A stretch of DNA of 64,000 bases, from NCBI RefSeq assembly GCF_018613235.1, contig NZ_JAGGQP010000052.1, positions 8,342 through 72,341 on the forward strand, written 5' to 3'. Below, in pieces: positions 37,124-45,519 of this stretch. Every line of letters begins with the position of its first letter. The first letter of the stretch is position 1. The stretch comes from Bacillus sp. ISL-41. GTDB taxonomy: Bacteria; Bacillota; Bacilli; Bacillales; Cytobacillaceae. The notes under the pieces are model-generated. The model did no database searches, was not told the DNA's origin, and saw only the letters and a program-made list of their open reading frames with translations. The position numbers were made by a program, and so were the translations under genes.

Positions 37124-37753
37124 CTATTCTCTGAGTTTATGTTGCTCCATCAATTCAATAAAATGGGTCAGCACCCTCGCTGTGAGTCCCCAAATCACCT
37201 TGCCTTTTACGCGATAAAAATATTCATCCATTGTTCTGGTTTGCCAATTGTAATTCTCGCCGCCGATAATCAGATCGAAAGGAAAACCATCTTCTGGTTC
37301 CACTTGAAAATTTATCTTATAACTGTCAGGCTGGTTCTTTTTAAAAAAGGAAAGAGGAACTGTGAATACCTCACCCACTTCTGCTTCGTTAGGGACAATC
37401 GCATCAAGATTACTGATTCTCCCGGCAAATGGGTAAATGATCGTTCCGAATGCCGATACCATGTAGTCCAAAGGAAAAACATCGATAATCTCTGTTTCAG
37501 GTATGCCAAGTTCTTCTGAGGTTTCCCTGACCGCTGCTGTTTGAGGATCTTCTCCCTTTTCTATCTTTCCGCCTGGGAAGCAAACCTCGCCAGGCTGTCT
37601 CCTCATCGTAAGGGATCGCACTTCAAATAAAATATGGACTTCATCATCGACTTCCACTAATGGGAGCAATACTGCGAACTTGATAAATTGTTCATGGCCC
37701 ATAATCGAAGGTGTACGCCCCAATAAAGTTTTTGAAATCTGATTTATATTCAT
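37124..37753 (-). CDS. CoA pyrophosphatase (Nudix hydrolase, NudL type)
   Basis: Soluble Nudix hydrolase of 209 residues. The Nudix box is perfect: G62, E68, R76-E77, E80-E81 and G83. The segment LTMRRQPGEVCFPGG (48-62) in front of it is the signature of the coenzyme A pyrophosphatase branch, which splits CoA and its derivatives to phosphopantetheine and 3',5'-ADP. It stands alone with its own terminator. No strong ribosome site is seen before the ATG, but an in-frame start further downstream would remove conserved sequence. Confidence 0.85.
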   Translation of the reverse strand: MNINQISKTLLGRTPSIMGHEQFIKFAVLLPLVEVDDEVHILFEVRSLTMRRQPGEVCFPGGKIEKGEDPQTAAVRETSEELGIPETEIIDVFPLDYMVSAFGTIIYPFAGRISNLDAIVPNEAEVGEVFTVPLSFFKKNQPDSYKINFQVEPEDGFPFDLIIGGENYNWQTRTMDEYFYRVKGKVIWGLTARVLTHFIELMEQHKLRE

Positions 37754-37860
37754 TATTGGACATCCACTCTCCCTGTAAAAGTATGTATTGTCATTGTATT
37801 ATGAAAGACCAATGAAATAAAGGAAATGGCTCTTGGGCTATATTAAATTTTCAAACTGGC

Positions 37861-38147
37861 GTTAATTTGATTAACAGAGCACCAACGTAGGTTTCAAAAG
37901 CCCCTTGATTTCGGACAACACGAAATCAAAACATGGTTGGCGACGTAAAATTCCTGACTTCACAACTCAGGTCATAAATAAGCCAGATTGGTGATCAAAA
38001 ATTCCATATATTTCAAAAACAGAACACCAATAAGCCAGATTGGTGATCAAAAATCCTAGATATTTCAAATCAAGGACGCCAATAAGCCAGATTGGCGACA
38101 TTAATTTCCTATAATTTTAAAAAACAGGTCAACAATAATTGGTGTTC
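37861..38147. repeat. tandem repeat array B, 52-bp unit
   Basis: Units that open with AATAAGCCAGATTGGTGA start at 37977, 38029 and 38081 (period exactly 52), and a degenerate fourth starts at about 38134. An older, diverged unit precedes them (GGTTGGCGACGTAAAATTCC from 37935). Each unit carries CCAAT and ATTGG facing each other. The left edge has a separate 9-bp inverted repeat (37905-37913 with 37921-37929) and the small palindrome GTTAAT/ATTAAC (37861-37875). There is no coding frame. The array fills most of the 467-base gap between the Nudix gene and the small membrane protein gene. Confidence 0.8.
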
Positions 38148-38174
38148 TAAGTTTTCAGTGAGATCCTTACAAAC

Positions 38175-38207
38175 AAAGTGAAAGGCAGCGACTTATTTGC
38201 CGCTGCC
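38175..38207 (-). terminator. terminator of the lmo0937-type gene
   Basis: Seven-base stem GGCAGCG (38184-38190) with CGCTGCC (38201-38207), followed on the minus strand by TTTCACTTTG. Confidence 0.7.
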
Positions 38208-38220
38208 CTTAATTCTCATA

Positions 38221-38367
38221 TCAACCAGAAGCCCGTCCTTTGATCGCCTTATATGCAATCAAGATAATTCCGATTACCAGGAGGATATGAATGATTCCGC
38301 CGGCAATTTCAAAAATCAGTCCGAGCAGCCATAGCACCAGCAATATTCCGGCTATTGTCCATAACAT
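38221..38367 (-). CDS. lmo0937-family small membrane protein
   Basis: A 48-residue hydrophobic protein: MLWTIAGILLVLWLLGL, then FEIAGGIIHILLVIGIILIA, two membrane segments around an FEIAGG turn, and a basic end AIKGRASG. This is the layout of the lmo0937 family of small Firmicutes membrane proteins, which are of unknown function and often stress-related. AAGGAAGGAG lies 9 bases before the ATG at 38367; an ATG at 38376 touches that site and is less likely. Confidence 0.8.
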   Translation of the reverse strand: MLWTIAGILLVLWLLGLIFEIAGGIIHILLVIGIILIAYKAIKGRASG

Positions 38368-38528
38368 TTGCAACATCTCCTTCCTTATTGTTTTCTTGGT
38401 TAAAGTTTACCCTTTTGTTAATTCTATTAAACAAGGCGCACCTCACATTCCAACTGTTCAAATATTTGATAACTTCATGGTCATTGTGTAACACTTATAC
38501 TATCCTTTTGAAGTCAGGAGAAATTGGC

Positions 38529-39314
38529 ATGGGACAATACAAGATTTTATTTTTGGATATAGACGGAACGATTCTAAGGCCTGATGATACGATTGAAGAC
38601 TCTACGAAGACAGCCATCAATGAAATGAAGAGGCAAAATATTGAAGTGGTATTGGCTACAGGACGACCGCTCCATGAGATATCAGATCTTGCAGAGGAGC
38701 TTCAGATTACTTCTTTTATCGGATATAACGGCGCACTGGGCATTTATGAAGGCGATACGATTTTTGCCGAACCAATGCCACCAGAGGATGTCAAATACAT
38801 ATTGGATGTGGCAGCAGCAAATGGCCATGAAGCTGTTTGTTATACGCATGAAAAAAATTACTTGACCAACCTTGAAACCGAACCGGTACAAGCTTTTCTC
38901 AAGCAATTCCATTTGCGGCAGAATGCCATTTTTACTGAGGATACGATTGATAAAATTCTTGGCATGACAATCATCACTGCTGGAAAAAAAGGAGATTCAC
39001 TATACGAATTCAAGAATGGAATCCATTTGTCGCAAGTGAATGTCGAGGGTATGCAGCATTGCTACGATGTCATTCGTGATCATGTTAATAAAGGAATTGG
39101 TGTCGAATTCCTTATAAATAAGCTGGGAATTAAACGTGAAGAGTCGATTGCCTTTGGCGACGGAATGAATGATAGGGAAATGCTGAAAAGCGCAGGTGAG
39201 GGGTTCGCGATGGGCAATGCCCATCCTGACCTGTTTCAATATGCAAAGCATAAGACAACTGCTGTCACAAATTCCGGGATTTACAATGGTTTGAGATCTC
39301 TTGGATTATTATAA
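38529..39314 (+). CDS. Cof-type HAD phosphatase
   Basis: Soluble HAD-superfamily hydrolase of subclass IIB, 261 residues. Motif I is FLDIDGTIL with the nucleophile D10 and D12; motif II lies in VVLATGRPLHE; the C2 cap follows; motif III/IV is FGDGMNDREML near 218-228 with a Lys in LINKLG before it. Members dephosphorylate sugar phosphates, flavin precursors and related compounds; the substrate is not evident. CAGGAG lies 9 bases before the ATG at 38529; the frame is open far upstream but overlaps the opposite small gene and its promoter. Confidence 0.85.
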   Translation: MGQYKILFLDIDGTILRPDDTIEDSTKTAINEMKRQNIEVVLATGRPLHEISDLAEELQITSFIGYNGALGIYEGDTIFAEPMPPEDVKYILDVAAANGHEAVCYTHEKNYLTNLETEPVQAFLKQFHLRQNAIFTEDTIDKILGMTIITAGKKGDSLYEFKNGIHLSQVNVEGMQHCYDVIRDHVNKGIGVEFLINKLGIKREESIAFGDGMNDREMLKSAGEGFAMGNAHPDLFQYAKHKTTAVTNSGIYNGLRSLGLL

Positions 39315-39330
39315 AATTTGCCCGTGACAT

Positions 39331-39365
39331 AAAAATGGAACCTCTGCCTCAGAGGTTCCATTTTT
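39331..39365. terminator. bidirectional terminator between HAD and formate/nitrite channel genes
   Basis: A 16-bp perfect stem (39331-39346 with 39350-39365) with CCT loop, including A and T tracts on both sides; it overlaps the stop of the convergent gene. Confidence 0.88.
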
Positions 39366-40203
39366 ATTTACTTGCTGCCCGTTTTTTTGCGCTTGCCTTT
39401 GAAAATTGATCCTCAGGCTGTGCAGCAGACTTTTTGAGGCTGTCTTTATAACTCATCCAATAAATCAAAGCTACGAAGACTCCACCGCCAACTGCATTGC
39501 CTAAATAAACGGGTACAAAATTGGCAAAGTATGCACCCCAGGTATAATATCCCGCAAAAATCGCTGCAGGGATGACGAACATATTTGCGACTACGTGCTG
39601 GAAACCTATTGCCACAAAGCCCATGATCGGGAACCAGATGGCCAAAACCTTCCCCGTCATGTCGGATGCCCCGTATGAGAGCCATACCGCTAAACCAACG
39701 AGCCAGTTACAGCCGATACCTGAGAAAAAAGCCGCCCAAAAACCAGCATCCAGTTTTGCGCCTGCTATAGCGACTGTTTTATCAAGATAAGGACCTGTTT
39801 CGGTCAAGCCGACAATATGTCCAAAAAAATAGGCTACAAATAGCGCACCTACAAAGTTACTGAGAGTAATCCAGAACCAATTTTTCAACAGCATCTTTAC
39901 TGTTACTTTCTTCGCAAGACTGGCCATTGAAATGGCAGTCATATTCCCCGTCAGCAGCTCTCCTCCAGCAAGAAGGATCAGAATCAGGCCAAGAGGAAAT
40001 ACCGCTGCACCCAGGAATGTTCCAAAAGTACCCCACTCGTGCGGCAGATTTGCGATTACCCTGATATCCAACAAATATCCAATTGCAATAAAAGCGCCGC
40101 CCAGGAATCCCAGTGCCAGCATGTTTTTTACGGGCATAGCAGCCTTGTATGTCCCAGAATCAATGGTCACTTGAGCAATTTCCTGGGGTTTACGAAATGC
40201 CAA
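39364..40203 (-). CDS. formate/nitrite transporter family channel
   Basis: Polytopic membrane protein of 279 residues with six or more segments. FNT signatures are LLAGGELLTGNM (about 81-92) and the second half GIGCNWLVGLAVWLSYGA and GFQHVVANMFVIP, so it should pass formate, nitrite or a related small anion. The start is taken as TTG at 40203, because AGGAGG lies 9-10 bases before it and the product then begins LAFRKPQEIAQ like its relatives; the upstream frame from 40353 lacks a site and is unlike the family. It is convergent with the HAD gene and divergent from padR. No nitrite reductase or formate lyase gene is near. Confidence 0.85.
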   Translation of the reverse strand: MAFRKPQEIAQVTIDSGTYKAAMPVKNMLALGFLGGAFIAIGYLLDIRVIANLPHEWGTFGTFLGAAVFPLGLILILLAGGELLTGNMTAISMASLAKKVTVKMLLKNWFWITLSNFVGALFVAYFFGHIVGLTETGPYLDKTVAIAGAKLDAGFWAAFFSGIGCNWLVGLAVWLSYGASDMTGKVLAIWFPIMGFVAIGFQHVVANMFVIPAAIFAGYYTWGAYFANFVPVYLGNAVGGGVFVALIYWMSYKDSLKKSAAQPEDQFSKASAKKRAASK

Positions 40204-40311
40204 TTCTAATTCCTCCTGTTCTTTAGATGCATTATTTCTTTTGGCTATTGAACATTTCTTTAATGCCTTATTTCCCCTTTGTCCAATAAAAAAACAGCGT
40301 TCTAATTCTTT

Positions 40312-40340
40312 TTGACATTTTTTTAAAATACACATATCAT
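40312..40340 (+). promoter_or_regulatory. sigma-A promoter of the PadR-MFS unit
   Basis: TTGACA at 40312-40317 and TATCAT at 40335-40340 are separated by 17 bases, the ideal spacing for the housekeeping sigma factor. The palindromes at 40342-40370 lie directly downstream. Confidence 0.75.
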
Positions 40341-40341
40341 A

Positions 40342-40370
40342 TTGATATATCAAAGTTATATATATATAAC
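40342..40370. promoter_or_regulatory. candidate PadR operators, two perfect palindromes
   Basis: TTGATATATCAA (40342-40353, 12 bp) and GTTATATATATATAAC (40355-40370, 16 bp) are both perfect palindromes placed one base apart, immediately after the -10 box and just before the padR ribosome site. Their place over the transcription start fits repression by the encoded regulator. AT-richness makes chance palindromes more likely than usual, so this is inference. Confidence 0.6.
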
Positions 40371-40386
40371 AAAAGGAGAAATGAAC

Positions 40387-40989
40387 ATGTCAATCGAACA
40401 TTCGATCCTTGCAGTGATTAGCTTCCGTCCAAGTACTGGTTATGACATTAAAGCTGAATTCGAGCATAAAGCAGCAGGTCTTTACTGGGGTATGAGTTAC
40501 GGCAGTCTCTATCCAAAACTTAAGAAGCTTGAAGAACAGGGTTATATCATCACCATTGAATCGGAAGCAGAAGGCCGCAAGAAAAGGCTTTACGAGCTGA
40601 CCGGAAAAGGCTGGACAGAATTGGAAAGCTGGCTTGCCAGAAAGCCTGAACCTCCTTCCATAAAGGATGAGTTATTCATTAAAATGGCTGCCTGGCATAA
40701 TGAAATGGATTTAAAGGTTCTGGCAGGGCATTTAAAAACAAGAGCGAACGATTCAAAGGAAATCTTAAGCTACATCAGAGGCTGGAAGCAAAATAATACA
40801 TCATATATTAACAGTGTCGGAATGCTGGCAATTAGATACGCTGAGTTAAAACTCGAAGCGGAACTTCAATGGATAAAAGAATCACTTACCTTCCTGGAGA
40901 ATGATGGACTTCCTGAAGGCCAAGACCCGAATAAACTTGGAGAGAAACAAATGGAGCGGAGAAAAGCAGCACTCAAAGAAGACCATTAG
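40387..40989 (+). CDS. PadR family transcriptional regulator
   Basis: DNA-binding repressor of about 200 residues. The winged helix occupies residues 1-80 (SILAVISFRPSTGYDIKAEFE, WGMSYGSLYPKLKKLEEQGYI, KKRLYELTGKGW), and a C-terminal helical dimer domain of the Vir_act_alpha_C type follows. Such proteins often repress an adjacent efflux gene; here an MFS gene starts 11 bases after the stop. AAAGGAG lies 8 bases before the ATG at 40387; the ATG at 40381 is too near it. Confidence 0.87.
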   Translation: MSIEHSILAVISFRPSTGYDIKAEFEHKAAGLYWGMSYGSLYPKLKKLEEQGYIITIESEAEGRKKRLYELTGKGWTELESWLARKPEPPSIKDELFIKMAAWHNEMDLKVLAGHLKTRANDSKEILSYIRGWKQNNTSYINSVGMLAIRYAELKLEAELQWIKESLTFLENDGLPEGQDPNKLGEKQMERRKAALKEDH

Positions 40990-41000
40990 GAGGGTACAGT

Positions 41001-42242
41001 ATGGATACCGGCGTTTTTAAACCGTTGAAAAATAAGGCTTTTCGTTCTCTTTTTGGAGCACAGGTATTTTCTGATTTGGGAAACTGGCTCGACTTTATTG
41101 CCATACAGGTTATAGTAGCCTATCATTGGGGCCTTGGCGAAGGAGCAATCGCTTCCGTCATAATCGTCATGGGAATACCATGGGTGATCATCGGTCCGCT
41201 TGCCAGTGTGTATGTTGACAGACTTCCGCAAAAGGTGCTGATGATATCATGTCTGTGGTTAAGAATTCTGTTTGTTGCTGGTTTGTTTTTCGCTCCCAAC
41301 CTTTATGTAATGCTGCTTTTTGTATTCCTTAAGGCGACTGTAGCCGCATTGTATGATCCCGCAAGGCAAAGCGCGATCAGGCATACTGTTGCCGATGAGG
41401 AACTCCCTGAGGCTGTAACTTTGAGTCAGTTATCAGTCAATACAATGAAAATCATTGGCCCCGCCTTGGGTGGCGGCATCATTGCCCTTTACGGAGTAAA
41501 AAGTCCATTTATTTTTGAAGCAGCAGGTTTTTTGATCGCAATTGCGATATTATTCACACTGCCAAAAATTGAATCAGAAGCGGCTGGGCATTCACAAAAT
41601 AAAAACTCATATATAGAAGATCTTACTGAAGGAATCCGGCATATTTTGTCAGCCAGGATTCTGAAAGCTGCAATCATCCTCTCCTCCATCGCCTTTTTCA
41701 TTATCTTTCTTTATGACGGATTGTTTATCTTTGTTGCGCAGAACCTGGGATTTAGCGGGGAAGAGTTCGGCTTGCTTGTCAGTTCTGTTGGATTTGGCAG
41801 CGTTATTGGTGCACTTTTCCTCGGCCGGTATACTGCCTGGAAGAATAAGCCCATCCAGCTAATGGCCTCGGCTTCTGTGCTGAGTGGTATCTTGATCCTT
41901 ATTATCGGAATCGGCGTGCTGGGGACATTTGAACTCCCTAAACTTTTGTGGATGGCTGGAGCTTTCTTGCTTGGACTTCTAGCTTCTGCAGAAGGTGTTC
42001 CATACGGTTATGTCCTGCAATCAGAAACACCCAAGAACATAATGGGAAGAGTATCGTCAGCAGCTGCCTCCCTGCAGACATTCTCCATGCTCGTCGCGCC
42101 TGCTGCGGGTGCATTTCTGGCGAAATCGATCGGTGTATCAGGCGTGCTGATAGGTGCAGGGATTGCCACCTTTTTTCTCGGGACAATCGCATTAGCTTTC
42201 CATTTAAGAAAAAACGAAAAAGTAAAAAGCCTTGAAGCATAG
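41001..42242 (+). CDS. MFS efflux transporter controlled by PadR
   Basis: Permease of 413 residues with about twelve membrane segments. The opening FRSLFGAQVFSDLGNWLDFIAI and the VYVDRLPQKVLMISC loop are typical of the MefA-like MFS exporters of drugs and macrolides. GGAGGGT precedes the ATG. Cotranscription with the PadR regulator and the palindromes upstream suggest a pump induced by its substrate, which is unknown. Confidence 0.85.
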   Translation: MDTGVFKPLKNKAFRSLFGAQVFSDLGNWLDFIAIQVIVAYHWGLGEGAIASVIIVMGIPWVIIGPLASVYVDRLPQKVLMISCLWLRILFVAGLFFAPNLYVMLLFVFLKATVAALYDPARQSAIRHTVADEELPEAVTLSQLSVNTMKIIGPALGGGIIALYGVKSPFIFEAAGFLIAIAILFTLPKIESEAAGHSQNKNSYIEDLTEGIRHILSARILKAAIILSSIAFFIIFLYDGLFIFVAQNLGFSGEEFGLLVSSVGFGSVIGALFLGRYTAWKNKPIQLMASASVLSGILILIIGIGVLGTFELPKLLWMAGAFLLGLLASAEGVPYGYVLQSETPKNIMGRVSSAAASLQTFSMLVAPAAGAFLAKSIGVSGVLIGAGIATFFLGTIALAFHLRKNEKVKSLEA

Positions 42243-42293
42243 AAAAAACAGAGGCTGACCCCCATCGGATTAAATCTACTTCACAGCAGGTAT

Positions 42294-42342
42294 AACAATA
42301 AAAGGGTGTCCCAAAAGCTTAAACCTCTTGGAACACCCTTTT
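42294..42342 (-). terminator. terminator of aspA
   Basis: Stem of about 14 bp with one mismatch (42300-42314 with 42328-42342); T-rich continuation on the minus strand, 6 bases after the aspA stop. Confidence 0.75.
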
Positions 42343-42347
42343 CGCAC

Positions 42348-43772
42348 TCAGTCTTTATTCAGCAATTCTTCCCCTGCTATACCAGGGTTGGTCATTTCAT
42401 ATGGGTTCAGAATCAAATCAAGCTCTTCTTCTGTAAGCACATCATAAGCAAGGCAAAGTTCCCGTACAGATTTTCCTGTCAGGATTGCTTCCCTTGCAAT
42501 TCTTGATACCGCTTCATAACCAAGGTGCGGATTGACAGCGGTGATAATGCCTACACTTCTTTCCACATCTTTTTCGAGCTTCTCTTTGTTCGCTTCAATC
42601 CCTACGAGACAATGGTCAGTAAATACCTTAAAACCATTGTTCATGATGCTGATCGATTGGATCAAGTTGAAAATAAGCACTGGTTCCATGACATTCAACT
42701 CAAGCTGACCAGCTTCGGAAGCAAGACATATCGTATGGTCGTTTCCTATAACCTGGAAAGCAACCTGGTTGATAACCTCAGGCATGACCGGGTTCACCTT
42801 GCCAGGCATTATTGATGAGCCTGGCTGCCTTGATGGAAGGAAAATTTCGTTAAAGCCCACTCGAGGGCCGGAAGCCATCAATCGTAAGTCATTGGCTATT
42901 TTCGACATATTCATCATACAAACCTTCAAAGCAGCAGACACAGTTGTATAAGCATCGGTGTTTTGGGTTGCATCCACTAAATGATCAGCGTTCCTTAATG
43001 GATATCCGCTGATTTCTGAAAGGTGCCGGACAACATTTTTGATATATTTAGGATTGGCATTAAGCCCGGTCCCTACGGCCGTCGCTCCCATATTCACTTC
43101 AAACAGGTGACCGCGGGTATGCTTAATTCTGTCAATATCACGCCCGATTACCCTTGTATATGCTTCAAATTCCTGGCCGAGACGAATTGGCACAGCGTCT
43201 TGCAAGTGTGTCCTGCCCATTTTAATGACTGCATCAAATTCCCTTGCTTTCTGGGAAAATACATCCCGCATGATTTGCATTGTATCCAACAGCTTGTCCA
43301 GAAGCGACAGAACAGATATGTGCATCGCTGTAGGAAATGCGTCATTGGTTGATTGAGCCATATTTACATGAGAGTTGGGACTTAATGTGAAATAATCCCC
43401 TTTCTTCTCCCCAAGCAATTCCAGCGCTCGGTTGGCAATTACTTCATTCGTATTCATGTTGATGGAAGTTCCTGCGCCTCCCTGAATGGGATCCACGATA
43501 AATTGTTCATGCCATTGCCCCTGGATGATTTCATCAGCAGCTTTTACAATGACCTCCCCCAGGCCGCCGTAAAGCCTTCCTGTTTCCATATTGGCAAGTG
43601 CCGCTGCTTTTTTCACCATAGCCATTGCCTTTATAAGGTCACTGTGGATTCTGTATCCAGTGATCGGGAAGTTTTCAACCGCCCTTAAAGTTTGAATGCC
43701 ATAATACGCATCCGCTAATACTTCCTTCGTACCCAAAAAATCCTTTTCAATTCGGACTTTAACCTCAGACAT
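42348..43772 (-). CDS. aspA: aspartate ammonia-lyase (aspartase)
   Basis: Cytosolic homotetrameric enzyme that converts L-aspartate to fumarate and ammonia. The 474-residue protein shows the fumarase/aspartase superfamily elements: STNDAFPTAMH near 141-151, GRTHLQDAVP near 186-195, and the signature GSSIMPGKVN at 318-327 carrying the catalytic serine loop. The length and LYGGLGEVIVKAADEII segment fit aspartase rather than fumarase (about 460). There is no adjacent asparaginase gene, unlike ansAB of B. subtilis. A GGAGGGG-like site precedes the ATG. Confidence 0.92.
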   Translation of the reverse strand: MSEVKVRIEKDFLGTKEVLADAYYGIQTLRAVENFPITGYRIHSDLIKAMAMVKKAAALANMETGRLYGGLGEVIVKAADEIIQGQWHEQFIVDPIQGGAGTSINMNTNEVIANRALELLGEKKGDYFTLSPNSHVNMAQSTNDAFPTAMHISVLSLLDKLLDTMQIMRDVFSQKAREFDAVIKMGRTHLQDAVPIRLGQEFEAYTRVIGRDIDRIKHTRGHLFEVNMGATAVGTGLNANPKYIKNVVRHLSEISGYPLRNADHLVDATQNTDAYTTVSAALKVCMMNMSKIANDLRLMASGPRVGFNEIFLPSRQPGSSIMPGKVNPVMPEVINQVAFQVIGNDHTICLASEAGQLELNVMEPVLIFNLIQSISIMNNGFKVFTDHCLVGIEANKEKLEKDVERSVGIITAVNPHLGYEAVSRIAREAILTGKSVRELCLAYDVLTEEELDLILNPYEMTNPGIAGEELLNKD

Positions 43773-44102
43773 TTATCTACCCCTCCAAAAACCGTTAAAT
43801 GATTGTATTGTTCTAAAGTATGTATTGAGGGCAAGCATTTTCCGACATTTTTTTGTTACTTTTAATCCCCCTTAGCCTTGAAATTGGCCTACATGACTAT
43901 TGTAAATCAAAATGAAGAAATCATCACGATAAATGATAATTTGCTGAAGGAATGTTTGCGAACACTGTATGTTTTCAGGTTGTTATGCTGAAACAACACT
44001 ACTTTTGATAGCTTTTGTCACCATGCAGGAAAACAGGAATGTTCTTGCTGAATTGTAATAGGACATTTAATTTTTCATAAACCAAAACAGAAAGGAATGT
44101 GC

Positions 44103-45407
44103 ATGATGACTGACACTCAATTCATGAAGGCATATACAATCAAAGAGGTGTCCAAGAAAATTAATGTTCCGTCAGGCACCATTAGACAATGGGAAAAGGA
44201 TCTTGCTGGGCTGCTGGTTGTTCCAAGAACGAAACAAGGCGCAAGATTCTATACGGATATCGAAATAGATCAATTGATGAAAATAAAACATATGCGCGAC
44301 AAAAATCTGAGCAAAGATATGATTCGGGAGCTATTACAGAGACATATGAGTACTGATCCGTTTACCGAACAAGCTCAAAATGAAAACAGCCTTACAGTAA
44401 AAACAAACATGCCAGCACCTCCTCCGGAAGACAGCCAAAATGATTATGCCGCTTTTATGATGGCAATGGAACACTATAAGAAATCCCTCCTCGAAGAAGT
44501 CAAGGCAGAGATCAGAAATGGCATCCGAAAGGAAGTGTTGGAGGAAGTAAAGAAAGAAATCTCAAAAGGTACTCTTACAACCGTAAAAACACTTTCAGAT
44601 TCTGTCTATAAAACAGGTGAAAAAACCAATGAACATATTATGGTGCTATCTGAAACGGTGGCCAAAAACTCAGAAGAAACTTCCGAACGTCTCGGAACCA
44701 TATCATCAGAGCTTACGAATGTTTCGAAGGGCACTTCCGAAATCAGTACAAATCTAGCTAAGGTTTCAAAAGGCACAGCAGAGATGTTCGGCAAGCTTAC
44801 TGATCGAGTAACGAAAGCTTCGCAGGGCACAACTAAAAAAATAGCTCAACTATCTGAAGATATCCAGAAGAACTCTAAAGGAACGACAGATACAATTACC
44901 AGGCTGACCGAGAGTGTTGCGAAGGTTTCAAAAGGTACTTCCGAGAAAATCAATGCCCTATCAGGAAGTATTTCGTATGTCTCAAAGGGCACTTCAGAAC
45001 GCATCGCATCTCTAACTACCAGTTTGACTAAAACATCAAAAGGCACAAATGAAAAAATCAATAAGCTAGAAAGTACGGTGGATAAGCTATCTTCCGGCAC
45101 AAATAAGGAATTGTCACTTTTGGCAAAACGCTTGAACGACACCACTGAGACGGTTTCCGAGGAATTTAAAATACTTGCGGATTATGTTTCAAATAGTCGT
45201 GAGGCAACAAACCAGGAGCTGTCGAATTTAAATCAGGTCATAAGTCAGGAACGAGATTATCTTGTCCGTACTCTCCAGTCTGAACGCGAAGAATTCCGCC
45301 GGGAAATCAGGGAGCGGGACGAAACATTTAAAAATATGGTCGATAGTTTCAGGGAAACCGCAGCTTCTAAACAATCCAAACGCAATTGGTGGAAGGTTTG
45401 GAAGTAG
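44103..45407 (+). CDS. MerR-like DNA-binding protein with twelve 18-residue coiled-coil repeats
   Basis: About 434 residues. Residues 8-80 form a MerR/RacA-like winged helix (YTIKEVSKKINVPSGTIRQW, FYTDIEIDQL). A Pro-rich linker and a charged helix (KKSLLEEVKAEIRNGIRKEV) follow. From about residue 170 to 385 a repeat with a K-G-T triplet recurs every 18 residues: in the frame counted from 44097 the triplets lie at 175, 193, 211, 225, 243, 261, 279, 297, 315, 333, 351 and 369, with one unit of 14. The end is basic with WWKVWK, like DUF3967-type tails. It is not membrane-bound unless by that tail. RacA-like chromosome anchoring is a possibility, not shown. A weak stem with T-run (45460-45475) follows. 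Confidence 0.75.
   Translation: MMTDTQFMKAYTIKEVSKKINVPSGTIRQWEKDLAGLLVVPRTKQGARFYTDIEIDQLMKIKHMRDKNLSKDMIRELLQRHMSTDPFTEQAQNENSLTVKTNMPAPPPEDSQNDYAAFMMAMEHYKKSLLEEVKAEIRNGIRKEVLEEVKKEISKGTLTTVKTLSDSVYKTGEKTNEHIMVLSETVAKNSEETSERLGTISSELTNVSKGTSEISTNLAKVSKGTAEMFGKLTDRVTKASQGTTKKIAQLSEDIQKNSKGTTDTITRLTESVAKVSKGTSEKINALSGSISYVSKGTSERIASLTTSLTKTSKGTNEKINKLESTVDKLSSGTNKELSLLAKRLNDTTETVSEEFKILADYVSNSREATNQELSNLNQVISQERDYLVRTLQSEREEFRREIRERDETFKNMVDSFRETAASKQSKRNWWKVWK
44615..45255 (+). repeat. coding repeats of 54 bases (18 residues), twelve units
   Basis: The protein repeat described for this gene corresponds to a 54-base DNA period. The DNA copies are well diverged while the K/Q-G-T triplet and the spacing are kept, so selection acts on the protein pattern. 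One unit is 14 residues, a loss of 4 residues, or about one helical turn, which keeps the helical phase. Confidence 0.8.
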
Positions 45408-45519
45408 TTTTCATGTTCCTGACATATAACTTGTAAAGATGTAAATAATATTCACACTTAAGCACGCGCTTTTTTTCTCCGTAATAGCAATGGAAAACTC
45501 TTAGGAGGGACAATTGGAG

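Noticed and set aside
37861-38147. Possible CRISPR array
   Set aside because: The whole 52-bp unit is repeated imperfectly, with no alternation of constant repeats and unique spacers, and no cas genes lie in the window.
43773-44096. Small gene or RNA in the 324-base spacer between aspA and the repeat protein gene
   Set aside because: No frame with a ribosome site, no hairpin with T-run and no repeat was found; it looks like a double promoter region.
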